Both the position numbers and the translations under genes were made by a program. Source: Natrinema versiforme JCM 10478 (GTDB taxonomy: Archaea > Halobacteriota > Halobacteria > Halobacteriales > Natrialbaceae). Taken from it: a DNA stretch of 64,000 bases. The stretch lies in assembly GCF_000337195.1 (NCBI RefSeq), contig NZ_AOID01000026.1, positions 108,922 through 172,921 on the forward strand, read 5' to 3'. Shown piece by piece: positions 26,995 to 33,684 of this stretch (positions are counted from its first letter, which is position 1; the number at the start of each line of letters is the position of its first letter). A model generated the notes under the pieces. That model searched no databases. It was not told the origin of the DNA and saw only the letters and a list, made by a program, of their open reading frames with translations.

Positions 26995-28293
26995 TCACAG
27001 CGTTCGCTCGGCCTCGCTGTCGTCGACGACTTCGATCCCGCGGTTGTTGACCGCCGCCGGATCGAGGCCGACCTCCTGGAGGAAGGTCTTGTACTCGCGC
27101 TCGCACTGCTCGGCGTCTTTCTGCTTATCGCTGGCGCGATCGCAGAGTTCGACGAGGTTCTCCGGCACGTCGTTCTGGTAGACGATCCAGTGGTTGATCA
27201 GGTCCGAGAGCCGGCGGATGGGGCTCGTGAAGTGGCCGTAGATCTCGAAGTTCAGCGCGTGGTGGCCGCCGAAGGGATCGTTCATGTACCGCGCTCGCGG
27301 CATGACCTTCATCACCGCCCACTGGATCTTGTCCAGTTGGCGCTCGGGCGCGTCCTCGAGCGTCGCGTTGACGGCCTTTCGCGGGTCGTCCCACGTGCTG
27401 CCGGGGATCGAGACGCCGTCGAGGTCCTGGATCTCTCGCAGCGCTTCGGACCACTCGTCGGGGCTGGGCTGGGGGTGGACCCGGTACATGGCCGAGACGC
27501 CGCGATTCCACATGAGTTCGTGCGTGACGGCCTTGTTGGCCTTCAGCATGCACTCCTCGATGATGGTGTGAGCGCGGTCGCGGGCCGGGTTCAGGACGAG
27601 CGAGCCGTCTTCCTTGCGCTGTTCGTGCATCTGCTCTGCGAGATCGTAGACCAGCGCGTTCTCCTCGTGGAGGTCGGCGTCGGGCTCCTCGAGCCGGCTT
27701 TCGGCCTCGGCGTAGGTGAGCCGCTCGTCGGACTCGATGACCGACTTGTAGATCTCGATGGTCTCGTAGGTCAGGTTCTCCTTGTCGAGGTGCATCTCGA
27801 CAGTGTGGGCCAGCCGGTCCTCGTTGGGGACCAGCGAGCAGACCGTTTCGGCCAGTACCGGCGGCAGCATGTGGACCGTGTAGCCGGGGAGATAGACCGT
27901 GTTCCCGCGCTCGACGGCCTCGTCCCACATCGCCGTCTCCGGGTTGACGTAGTGGGTCACGTCGGCGATGTGGACCCAGAGGACGTACTCGTCGTCGCGC
28001 TCTTCGATCGAGAGCGCGTCGTCGAAGTCCTGAGCGTCGATCGGGTCCGTCGTCCACGTCGTCAGCTCCCGCAGATCCTGTCGCTCGTCGATCTCGTCTT
28101 CGATTTCGGCCGTCACGCCCTCCGTTCGGGCTTCGGCTTCCTCCAAGACCTCCGGCGGGAACTCGTCGCGGAGCTCGAACTTCTCGAACAGCTCCTCGCG
28201 CTTGTTCTCGAGATGGCGCGCGAGATCCTCCGAGACTTCGACTGGACCCTGGCCTTCCACCGTTCCGGCCTCGGCCTGTGCGTCGTCACTCAT
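26995..28293 (-). CDS. rnr: Short RNase II/R-family ribonuclease (RNB domain only)
   Basis: 432 aa. The RNB exoribonuclease core is present with the catalytic acidic cluster TDPIDAQDFDDALSI, HIADVTHYVNPET and the C-terminal HFTSPIRRLSDLINHWIV. Bacterial RNase R is about 800 aa with cold-shock and S1 domains; neither is found here, which is normal for haloarchaeal versions. It probably degrades RNA 3'-5'. The start at 28293 (MSDDAQAEAG) was chosen because the much longer frame runs antisense through the hydrolase. Confidence 0.92.
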   Translation of the reverse strand: MSDDAQAEAGTVEGQGPVEVSEDLARHLENKREELFEKFELRDEFPPEVLEEAEARTEGVTAEIEDEIDERQDLRELTTWTTDPIDAQDFDDALSIEERDDEYVLWVHIADVTHYVNPETAMWDEAVERGNTVYLPGYTVHMLPPVLAETVCSLVPNEDRLAHTVEMHLDKENLTYETIEIYKSVIESDERLTYAEAESRLEEPDADLHEENALVYDLAEQMHEQRKEDGSLVLNPARDRAHTIIEECMLKANKAVTHELMWNRGVSAMYRVHPQPSPDEWSEALREIQDLDGVSIPGSTWDDPRKAVNATLEDAPERQLDKIQWAVMKVMPRARYMNDPFGGHHALNFEIYGHFTSPIRRLSDLINHWIVYQNDVPENLVELCDRASDKQKDAEQCEREYKTFLQEVGLDPAAVNNRGIEVVDDSEAERTL

Positions 28294-28397
28294 GGCGAGG
28301 GCTACGCACGTAAGAGTGAAAGTCGTGTCGGGATCGGCCCCAGTCCGAAGCTGCCGTCGGTGGGACGCCTGACCCGGTCTCGGTCCGGTGTGCTCGC

Positions 28398-29291
28398 TTA
28401 CCGCTGGGACCGAACGATCCGCGACCGACTGCGAGACAGCGCGGTCAGATGGCCGGCGTCCTCGAGAACGGTCAGTTCGGCGTCGGGGACCCGATCCCGA
28501 AGATGCCGGGCACCTCGAAGGGGCGCGTTCGCGTCGGCGTCGCCGTGCCAGAGCCGGACCGTGTGATCGACGTCCGACGGCGAGAACCCCCACTCCGTCG
28601 TTACCAGCCGCGTCTCGGTGACGAACCCGTCCCGCTGTGTCCCGACCCCCTCGAGGAAGTCGCGCCGAACGCGCTCCGCCATCGCCGGCGTGATCTCGGT
28701 GCGCTCGGCCGCCGTCGCGTACTGCGAGAGGACGACCGCGGGCGGCGTTCGCGCGACGAGTCGCGTCTGGACGCCGAGTAACCCACTCAGCAGACGGGGG
28801 ATCCGCCGCGCGAGCGAGCCGAGCAGGCGCTGGACGGCGGGGAGATCGGCCGCGAGCGACGGCGGCGGCGCGCCGGAGACGATATCGATTTCGTCGACGA
28901 GGTCGCCCCGCGTCGCCGCGAGCGCGAGCGCGTGGGGTCCGCCGCCGGAAAACGCGACGATCCCGGCCCGAGCGATGTCCTCCGCCTCGAGGACCGCGGC
29001 GACGGTCGCGCCGGTGTCGGCGATGTCCCGGTCGGAAACGGGCGACGACTGGCCGTATCCCGGCCGGTCCGGGGCGAGCAGGCGAACGCCCGCTTCCCGC
29101 GCCGGATCGTCGAGCAGGGCACCGAAGCGCCGCGAGCCGGGCGTGCCGTGGAGGACGACGACCGGCGTCCCGTCGGGGTCGCCGTAGTCGGCGTACGCGA
29201 CTCGCCTCCCGTCGGCTCCCGTAACGATCGTCGGTGGATCCGCCTCGCGGTCGTCGTCCTCGGCCGGCGCATCCGATCGCGACAGTGTCAT
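28398..29291 (-). CDS. Alpha/beta hydrolase
   Basis: 297 aa. Oxyanion region VVVLHGTPGSRRFG, nucleophile elbow AFSGGGPHAL (Ser in GFSGG-like context), acid in RLWHGDADANAP, and His in LEDAGHLTAL. It starts at the ATG at 29291 (MTLSRSDAPAED); an upstream ATG at 29339 is possible but would overlap the divergent promoter of the Bat-type gene. The substrate is unknown. Confidence 0.88.
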   Translation of the reverse strand: MTLSRSDAPAEDDDREADPPTIVTGADGRRVAYADYGDPDGTPVVVLHGTPGSRRFGALLDDPAREAGVRLLAPDRPGYGQSSPVSDRDIADTGATVAAVLEAEDIARAGIVAFSGGGPHALALAATRGDLVDEIDIVSGAPPPSLAADLPAVQRLLGSLARRIPRLLSGLLGVQTRLVARTPPAVVLSQYATAAERTEITPAMAERVRRDFLEGVGTQRDGFVTETRLVTTEWGFSPSDVDHTVRLWHGDADANAPLRGARHLRDRVPDAELTVLEDAGHLTALSRSRSRIVRSQR

Positions 29292-29344
29292 CGACCGAGT
29301 ATTCTCGGTCGGTTCCCGAGTGACTTCTCCCGGATCCATGCGGC

Positions 29345-29352
29345 CTTTTAAT
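29345..29352 (+). promoter_or_regulatory. TATA-like promoter of the second Bat-type regulator
   Basis: ttttaata at about 29345-29352 is centred 25 nt before the ATG at 29374, fixing a leaderless start within a longer open frame. Confidence 0.6.
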
Positions 29353-29373
29353 ACCCCTCGGCGACACCGGTCG

Positions 29374-30021
29374 ATGGTGAGGCGCGTTTCGTTCAGCGTG
29401 ACGTTTCCGGACGGGGTCGCACACCCCCTCCACCGGCGACTCGTTACGACGGACGGCGTGTCGCGAGTGGAACTCCTGATGTGGGGGCCGATGGGGACCG
29501 TGACGACGCTGTTGTGGTGTGACGGCGGGCCCGCCGCGACCGCCGATCTGTTGGCTGCCGTCGAGAGCGTCACCGCGACCGAGTTCGTCGAGCGCGACGA
29601 CGGGACGTATGCGTTCGTCCACCAGACGGCCTACGAGTTCGAGGAGACGATCCTCACGCTCGTCGAGGATGCACGGATCGTGTTCCTGCCGCCGGTCACG
29701 TTTCGCGACACCGGCGCGGTGGCCTTCGAGGCCGTCGGCCGACCCGATGCACTGACCGGCTTCTACGACGAGTTGACCGACCTGGCAGACGGAACGATCG
29801 AACGCGTCCGCGAGTTCGACCGCCGGGCGTCGGCGACTGCACTCACCGACCGCCAGCGAGGCGCGCTCGAGGCCGCCGTCGCCGTCGGCTACTACGACGT
29901 TCCGCGGTCCGGCTCGGTCGCCGACGTCGCCGCCGAACTGGGCTGTGCCGGCAGTACGGCCGGCGAACTACTGCGGAAAGCGGAAGCGGCGCTCGTGGCG
30001 GACGCCGTCGACACGCAGTAG
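29374..30021 (+). CDS. Bat-type helix-turn-helix regulator (HTH_10 family)
   Basis: 215 aa. An N-terminal sensor-like half of about 150 residues is followed by HTH_10: LTDRQRGALEAAVAVGYYDVPR, then DVAAELGCAGSTAGELLRKAEAAL. It closely parallels the regulator at 1191-1841 in layout. The ATG at 29374 fits its TATA-like box. It is divergent from the alpha/beta hydrolase, which is a plausible but unproven target. Confidence 0.87.
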   Translation: MVRRVSFSVTFPDGVAHPLHRRLVTTDGVSRVELLMWGPMGTVTTLLWCDGGPAATADLLAAVESVTATEFVERDDGTYAFVHQTAYEFEETILTLVEDARIVFLPPVTFRDTGAVAFEAVGRPDALTGFYDELTDLADGTIERVREFDRRASATALTDRQRGALEAAVAVGYYDVPRSGSVADVAAELGCAGSTAGELLRKAEAALVADAVDTQ

Positions 30022-30038
30022 CGCCGTCCCGGCAGTGC

Positions 30039-30332
30039 TTACGATTCCTCCTCGAGCGGGCCGTACCGCTCCTCGACCGCCGAGAGATAGCTCGCGAGAA
30101 ACGCGTCCCGATCCAGCCGGCCGGCCTCGAGGTCGACCAGCAGGTCCTCGAGTTCGCCGCGCGGGTGGTGACAGAGGTCGCTGTGACAGGCCTTACAGAG
30201 GTATTCGAAGGTCTTGTCTTCGCGATCCCAGCGGTCGCCGTGCTTGTCGTACTCCCGGGCCTCGTCGCGCGCTCGCTCGATGCCACAGGCGAGACAGGTG
30301 ACCGTCTCCGTCCGGTTCCGAGAGGGCCACAT
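30039..30332 (-). CDS. Small zinc-ribbon protein, function unknown
   Basis: 97 aa. Two Cys pairs, CLAC (about 13-16) and CKAC (about 46-49), plus nearby His (SDLCHHP), form a probable zinc site. The rest is charged and helical (LEDLLVDLEAGRLDRDAFLASYLSAVEERYG). A ctaagtagg box (minus strand, about 30350-30360) supports the start at 30332. The HNH-like CxxC-x29-CxxCHxxxxHH spacing recalls zinc-binding nuclease accessory folds, but catalytic residues are not evident. Confidence 0.75.
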   Translation of the reverse strand: MWPSRNRTETVTCLACGIERARDEAREYDKHGDRWDREDKTFEYLCKACHSDLCHHPRGELEDLLVDLEAGRLDRDAFLASYLSAVEERYGPLEEES

Positions 30333-30463
30333 AGGCGGCCCGACGGCGCGGTCCTACTTAGCGATTGGCACACGTTGCTCGCAGTCTGACGGTCAGGCAA
30401 ACCGGGACCCGACGCGCTCTCCGGAACGGGCCTTTTATCTCCGGACCGCTCGTTTGCCCGATC

Positions 30464-30943
30464 ATGCAGGTCAAGTCTCGACATCACCTCCGCAGCGACG
30501 CGGTGTCGGATCTCGAGGAGACGCTCGCGGAGCAACTGGGCGTCTCGCCCGACGGTGACGCCTACGAGCGCGTCGAGTTCGAGGACACCGATTGGGAAGT
30601 GGTTCTCATCGACGGCGAACCGCAGGTCGCGGAATTCGGCGACGACCTCTTTCTGACCGTCCGCGGAGCGAACGCCTACGAGCCCGAAAAACGGCTGGTC
30701 ACTGTCGACGCAGGGGCGATCTCGTTTGTCAGCGACGGTGCCGACGTGATGCGTCCGGGGATCACCGACGCGACCGAGGACATCTCGCCGGACGATCTGG
30801 TCGTCATCGCCGAGGAATCCCACGGCAAGGTGCTCGCGGTCGGCCGCGCCCGCGTCGACGGCGCGGAGATGGCCGGCAACGAGGGGAAAGTCGTCGACTC
30901 CCTGCACCACGTCGGCGACGACCTCTACGAATTCACCGGGTAA
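30464..30943 (+). CDS. PUA-domain RNA-binding protein
   Basis: 159 aa. The C-terminal 75 residues form a PUA domain (KRLVTVDAGAISFVSDGADVMRPGITDATEDISPDDLVVI, HGKVLAVGRARVDGAEM). The N-terminal half (VKSRHHLRSDAVSDLEETLAEQLG) matches the archaeal family related to the MCT-1/PUA translation or tRNA-modification proteins. An ccttttatct box at 30431-30440 is about 27 nt before the ATG. The exact RNA target is not known from the sequence. Confidence 0.88.
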   Translation: MQVKSRHHLRSDAVSDLEETLAEQLGVSPDGDAYERVEFEDTDWEVVLIDGEPQVAEFGDDLFLTVRGANAYEPEKRLVTVDAGAISFVSDGADVMRPGITDATEDISPDDLVVIAEESHGKVLAVGRARVDGAEMAGNEGKVVDSLHHVGDDLYEFTG

Positions 30944-30959
30944 GTCACCCGGCGGCAAC

Positions 30960-31112
30960 GGTCTGATTTTGAGTATTGGTGAAAATACCTCCTTTCACCT
31001 TTGAATGTCGCGGTATATATAGTTCCATGCCACTATCTACTAGCAATTCTAGCACCTAATAGACGGTTGTCCACTAGTGTTATATATTGGTTCATGTTAT
31101 CACTGCCCAACC
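30960..31112. promoter_or_regulatory. AT-rich intergenic island with two TATA-like boxes
   Basis: About 150 bp, clearly more AT-rich than the flanks. It contains tatatata at 31014-31021 and ttatatatt at 31080-31088. The second fits the CBS gene start at 31113 (about 29 nt). The first has no ORF at leaderless distance and may start an untranslated RNA or a longer leader. Confidence 0.5.
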
Positions 31113-31562
31113 ATGATCGAGACGACAGTCGAAGCCGTCGACCTCCGCTCGCCGCCGACGATCACTCCCGAAACGCCCGCGAAGGTGGCGGCTCAGTCCC
31201 TCCGCCGGCCGACGGTCTCCGCGCTCCCCGTCCTCGAGGACGAGTCGGTCGTCGGCATCGTCACCGAGTCGGATCTCGTCGCACTGGTCGCGGAAACGGA
31301 CGATCGTCCGGCGACGCGAGCGATCATGTCCGCGCCGGTGACGACGGTGTCGCCGACCGCGACGATCGCCGACGCCGCCGAAACGATGCGAACGAACGGC
31401 GTCAAACACCTCCCCGTCGTCGACGACGGCGTCTACCGCGGCCTGCTTTCGGCCCACACGTTAGCTCCGTACCTCCCGCGTCACCGCCTCGAGATCGAGT
31501 GGCGCGACGAACCGCTGCGTCTGGAGGCGACCGAGGGACAGGAACTCACTGCGGGCGACTGA
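31113..31562 (+). CDS. CBS-domain pair protein
   Basis: 149 aa with two tandem CBS motifs: VSALPVLEDESVVGIVTESDLVALV (first) and VKHLPVVDDGVYRGLLSAHTLAPYL (second). Such stand-alone Bateman modules bind adenosyl ligands (AMP, ATP, SAM) and regulate partners, but no partner domain is present. The ATG at 31113 is supported by the TATA-like box at 31080-31088. Confidence 0.88.
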   Translation: MIETTVEAVDLRSPPTITPETPAKVAAQSLRRPTVSALPVLEDESVVGIVTESDLVALVAETDDRPATRAIMSAPVTTVSPTATIADAAETMRTNGVKHLPVVDDGVYRGLLSAHTLAPYLPRHRLEIEWRDEPLRLEATEGQELTAGD

Positions 31563-31571
31563 GTCACGGGG

Positions 31572-32335
31572 TCACTCCGCGGTGTCCAGCGAATCCGCCT
31601 CGAACGCGCCTTCGTACTGCGCGAGCATGTCCCTGTAGCCCTGCTCGGCGAGGTCGTAGGTCTCCCGTACGTCCGCGATCGGCGTCTCGGTCGCATCGAG
31701 GCGCAGGTCGTTGTACGGCGGCTCGACGGTGTGTGATTCCGTCGTCTCGACGACCACCGCCACGCTCTGGACCGACAACTCCTCGCGTTTGTCTCCGCCC
31801 TCGAGGTCGCCGGCCGCCAGCGCGTCGATCAACCGCTTTGCGAGCGGGTCGGTATCGACGTTTTCCGTGACGGCGGCCGGCCCGGTCGCGGGGTCCGTCG
31901 TGTCGTGGACGGCGTTTGCCTCGTAGGCCTCGGCGACCGTCTCGAGGACGGCTTCGCCGGTCAGCATGTTGCCCGCGACGGTGTAGTGGTCGCCCTCGCG
32001 ATGGCCGTACTCGGCGACGCACTCCTCGCCCGAGAAGGCGAACGTCGACTCGCCGTCGACGCCGTGTAACTGCCGCTGGGGCGCGCCCTCGTCGGCGTTG
32101 AGCAGCGCCTCGAGCACGTCGTCGACTGCGAGCCCGTCGTCGATGTACTCGATCCCGCGCGCGCGCCGAGGTCGACGTTGACCAGACTCTGCGTGGCGAC
32201 CGCCCCGTGTTCGCTGACGAACGGACAGAGCGTCCCGACGCCCGGCAGCCGCGTCGTGACCGCGACACCGAACCGGCGGTGGCGGTCGCCGTCCTCGGTT
32301 TCGTACTCCTCGCGAACGCAGATACTGAACGTCAT
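31572..32335 (-). pseudogene. DUF1028 family protein, frameshifted
   Basis: The N-terminal part (MTFSICVREEYETEDGDRHR to SLVNVDLG) is read from the ATG at 32335, preceded by a TATA-like aattaaaaac region on the minus strand. The rest (RGIEYIDDGLAVDDVLEALL to the stop at 31572) is in another frame. The two halves meet at a (GC)5 run at 32157-32166; removing one GC pair restores a continuous DUF1028 reading of about 250 aa. The family resembles Ntn-hydrolases and its function is unknown. This could be a true pseudogene, a phase-variable tract or a sequencing error. Confidence 0.82.
32157..32166. repeat. (GC)5 dinucleotide tract at the DUF1028 frameshift
   Basis: gcgcgcgcgc sits exactly at the point where the reading frame changes. 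Slippage by one GC unit would switch the downstream frame on or off. Confidence 0.8.
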
Positions 32336-32534
32336 CGTTTGCGCGCCAACGGTATGGAATTAAAAACCACCGGCCGATCGGCGGGCCCACGGACCGGCGA
32401 CTCTCGAGACGGGTCGAATCGACACTCGACCGCGGAATCCGGCGTCGCTCGAGCCGTCGGTCGGCCGAACGGTCTCGTAGACGGGACCGTGTCTGACGTA
32501 AGAACTATACTGGCGGCGGCGGTGGATACCGCCA

Positions 32535-32897
32535 ATGGGACTCATGAGCAAAATTCTCGGCGGCAACCAGTCCAGAACCGTCGAGGACTACGCCGAACTG
32601 AACCTCGAGGACGTCTCCGACGGGTCCGCAGAGGCGACGATGCAGGTACACATCGCGGAGGTCAGCGGACAGGCCGACGCGATCGACATCAAAGACGCCG
32701 TCTACGACGGCGACATCGTCATCGCGGATATCACGCGCCTCCGGACCGAGGACAGCACCGTCGAACACATCGTCGACGAACTGCGGCAGGTCGCCCAGGA
32801 AGTCAACGGCGACATCGTCCGGAAAGGCGAGGATCAGATGATCATCACGCCGACCGGCATCCACATCAGCCGAGAAAAGCTGGGCCAGAAGGCATAG
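32535..32897 (+). CDS. sepF: Archaeal SepF cell-division protein
   Basis: 120 aa. The N-terminal MGLMSKILGG amphipathic segment is the membrane-targeting helix. The SepF core VHIAEVSGQADAIDIKDAVYDGDIVIADITRLRTEDSTVEHIVDELRQVAQEVNGDIVRKGEDQMIITPTGIHI follows. In haloarchaea SepF anchors FtsZ to the membrane at the division site. An actata box near 32506 is 26 nt before the ATG. It is a single-gene unit. Confidence 0.93.
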   Translation: MGLMSKILGGNQSRTVEDYAELNLEDVSDGSAEATMQVHIAEVSGQADAIDIKDAVYDGDIVIADITRLRTEDSTVEHIVDELRQVAQEVNGDIVRKGEDQMIITPTGIHISREKLGQKA

Positions 32898-33066
32898 CGG
32901 GAGTCATCGGACGGGCAGATACCGAATCGCCGTTCGCATTCAGCAATCACTATTCTTGACTCGTCTGTGGCGACCCGAACTGGTACGTCGCTACCGCTTC
33001 CCGTTCGATCGCAATAAAATAACTCAGTCGTCTCGCGCCGCCGAAAGCGACGCGTTGAATTCGAGA

Positions 33067-33261
33067 TTACGTTCGCGTGACGTTCGTCGCGCGCGGGCCC
33101 TTGGGGGCCTGTTCGATATCGAATTCGATGTCTGTGCCTTCTTCGAGATCCGGACCGCCAACATCTTCCATGTGGAAGAAAACGTCGTCGTCCGCGTCGT
33201 CCGTCTCAATGAAACCGTAGCCGCCTGTGTCGTTGAAGAAATCAACGCTTCCTTTCGCCAT
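33067..33261 (-). CDS. cspA: Cold-shock domain protein
   Basis: 64 aa OB-fold nucleic-acid-binding protein. MAKGSVDFFNDTGGYGFIETDDADDDVFFHMEDV carries RNP1 (GYGFI) and RNP2 (VFFHM). The C-terminus PKGPRATNVTRT is standard. The start is the internal ATG at 33261; the ATG at 33270 would add three residues not found in the family. A ccttatccc box (minus strand, 33285-33293) gives a short leader. Confidence 0.95.
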   Translation of the reverse strand: MAKGSVDFFNDTGGYGFIETDDADDDVFFHMEDVGGPDLEEGTDIEFDIEQAPKGPRATNVTRT

Positions 33262-33680
33262 TACAAACATACGTAGGGTCGATCGGGGGATAAGGCTTCC
33301 GAGGGTCGTGGTACCACGACCGTCGACCCGTCCGCGGTGAGGGCCTGAATCGGATATAATTGCCGCGGTTCGTGACGATCCCGGCCAAGGGCACCTCTCG
33401 AGGGAGAACCGCCGAGCGCCGCGTTCGGTTTCGTGGGGCGAATAAAGGCGGTGCGTACGAAGGGTAATGAAGCTGTCAGTAACGACGGTGGCCTACTGCC
33501 GTCGTTCGGGAGCCGCGGTACCGCTTACCCGTACGCGTATTTGAAAGGGGGCTCGAGCGCTATCGCCGGGTACAGCATGAGCGCAACTGTGTCGAATGAC
33601 CGATATGTCCGGTCGGGTCCGGTCTCGCTCGAGTGTGTGGCGGACGGGAAGCGGGGCCGCCGGCACACGGGTGATCATCC
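33262..33680. other. Regulatory gap between the cold-shock gene and the siroheme reductase
   Basis: About 420 bp. It holds the cold-shock promoter, an 18-bp palindrome (33304-33321), TATA-like atataat near 33354 and gtattt near 33537, and a 35-codon leader ORF ending on the reductase start. No other gene is supported. Confidence 0.5.
33304..33321. promoter_or_regulatory. Perfect 18-bp palindrome upstream of the cold-shock gene
   Basis: ggtcgtggt-accacgacc reads identically on both strands. It lies about 10-35 bp upstream of the minus-strand TATA-like box of cspA, a typical place for an operator that affects TBP/TFB binding. It could also serve the divergent reductase unit. Confidence 0.5.
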
Positions 33681-33684
33681 GTGA
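33577..33684 (+). CDS. 35-aa leader ORF overlapping the siroheme reductase start
   Basis: Begins MSATVSNDRYVRSGPV, contains one Cys, and ends on the TGA of a GTGA overlap with the reductase GTG at 33681. A gtatttga box near 33537-33544 would start a message just before this ATG. The arrangement repeats that of the KDG kinase leader. A longer in-frame opening begins at 33433 but has no promoter support. Confidence 0.45.
   Translation: MSATVSNDRYVRSGPVSLECVADGKRGRRHTGDHP

Noticed and set aside
28294..29622. N-terminal extension of the RNase II/R frame
   Set aside because: The extension is Arg/Pro-rich, overlaps the alpha/beta hydrolase out of frame and is not part of the RNB family. The RNase starts at 28293.
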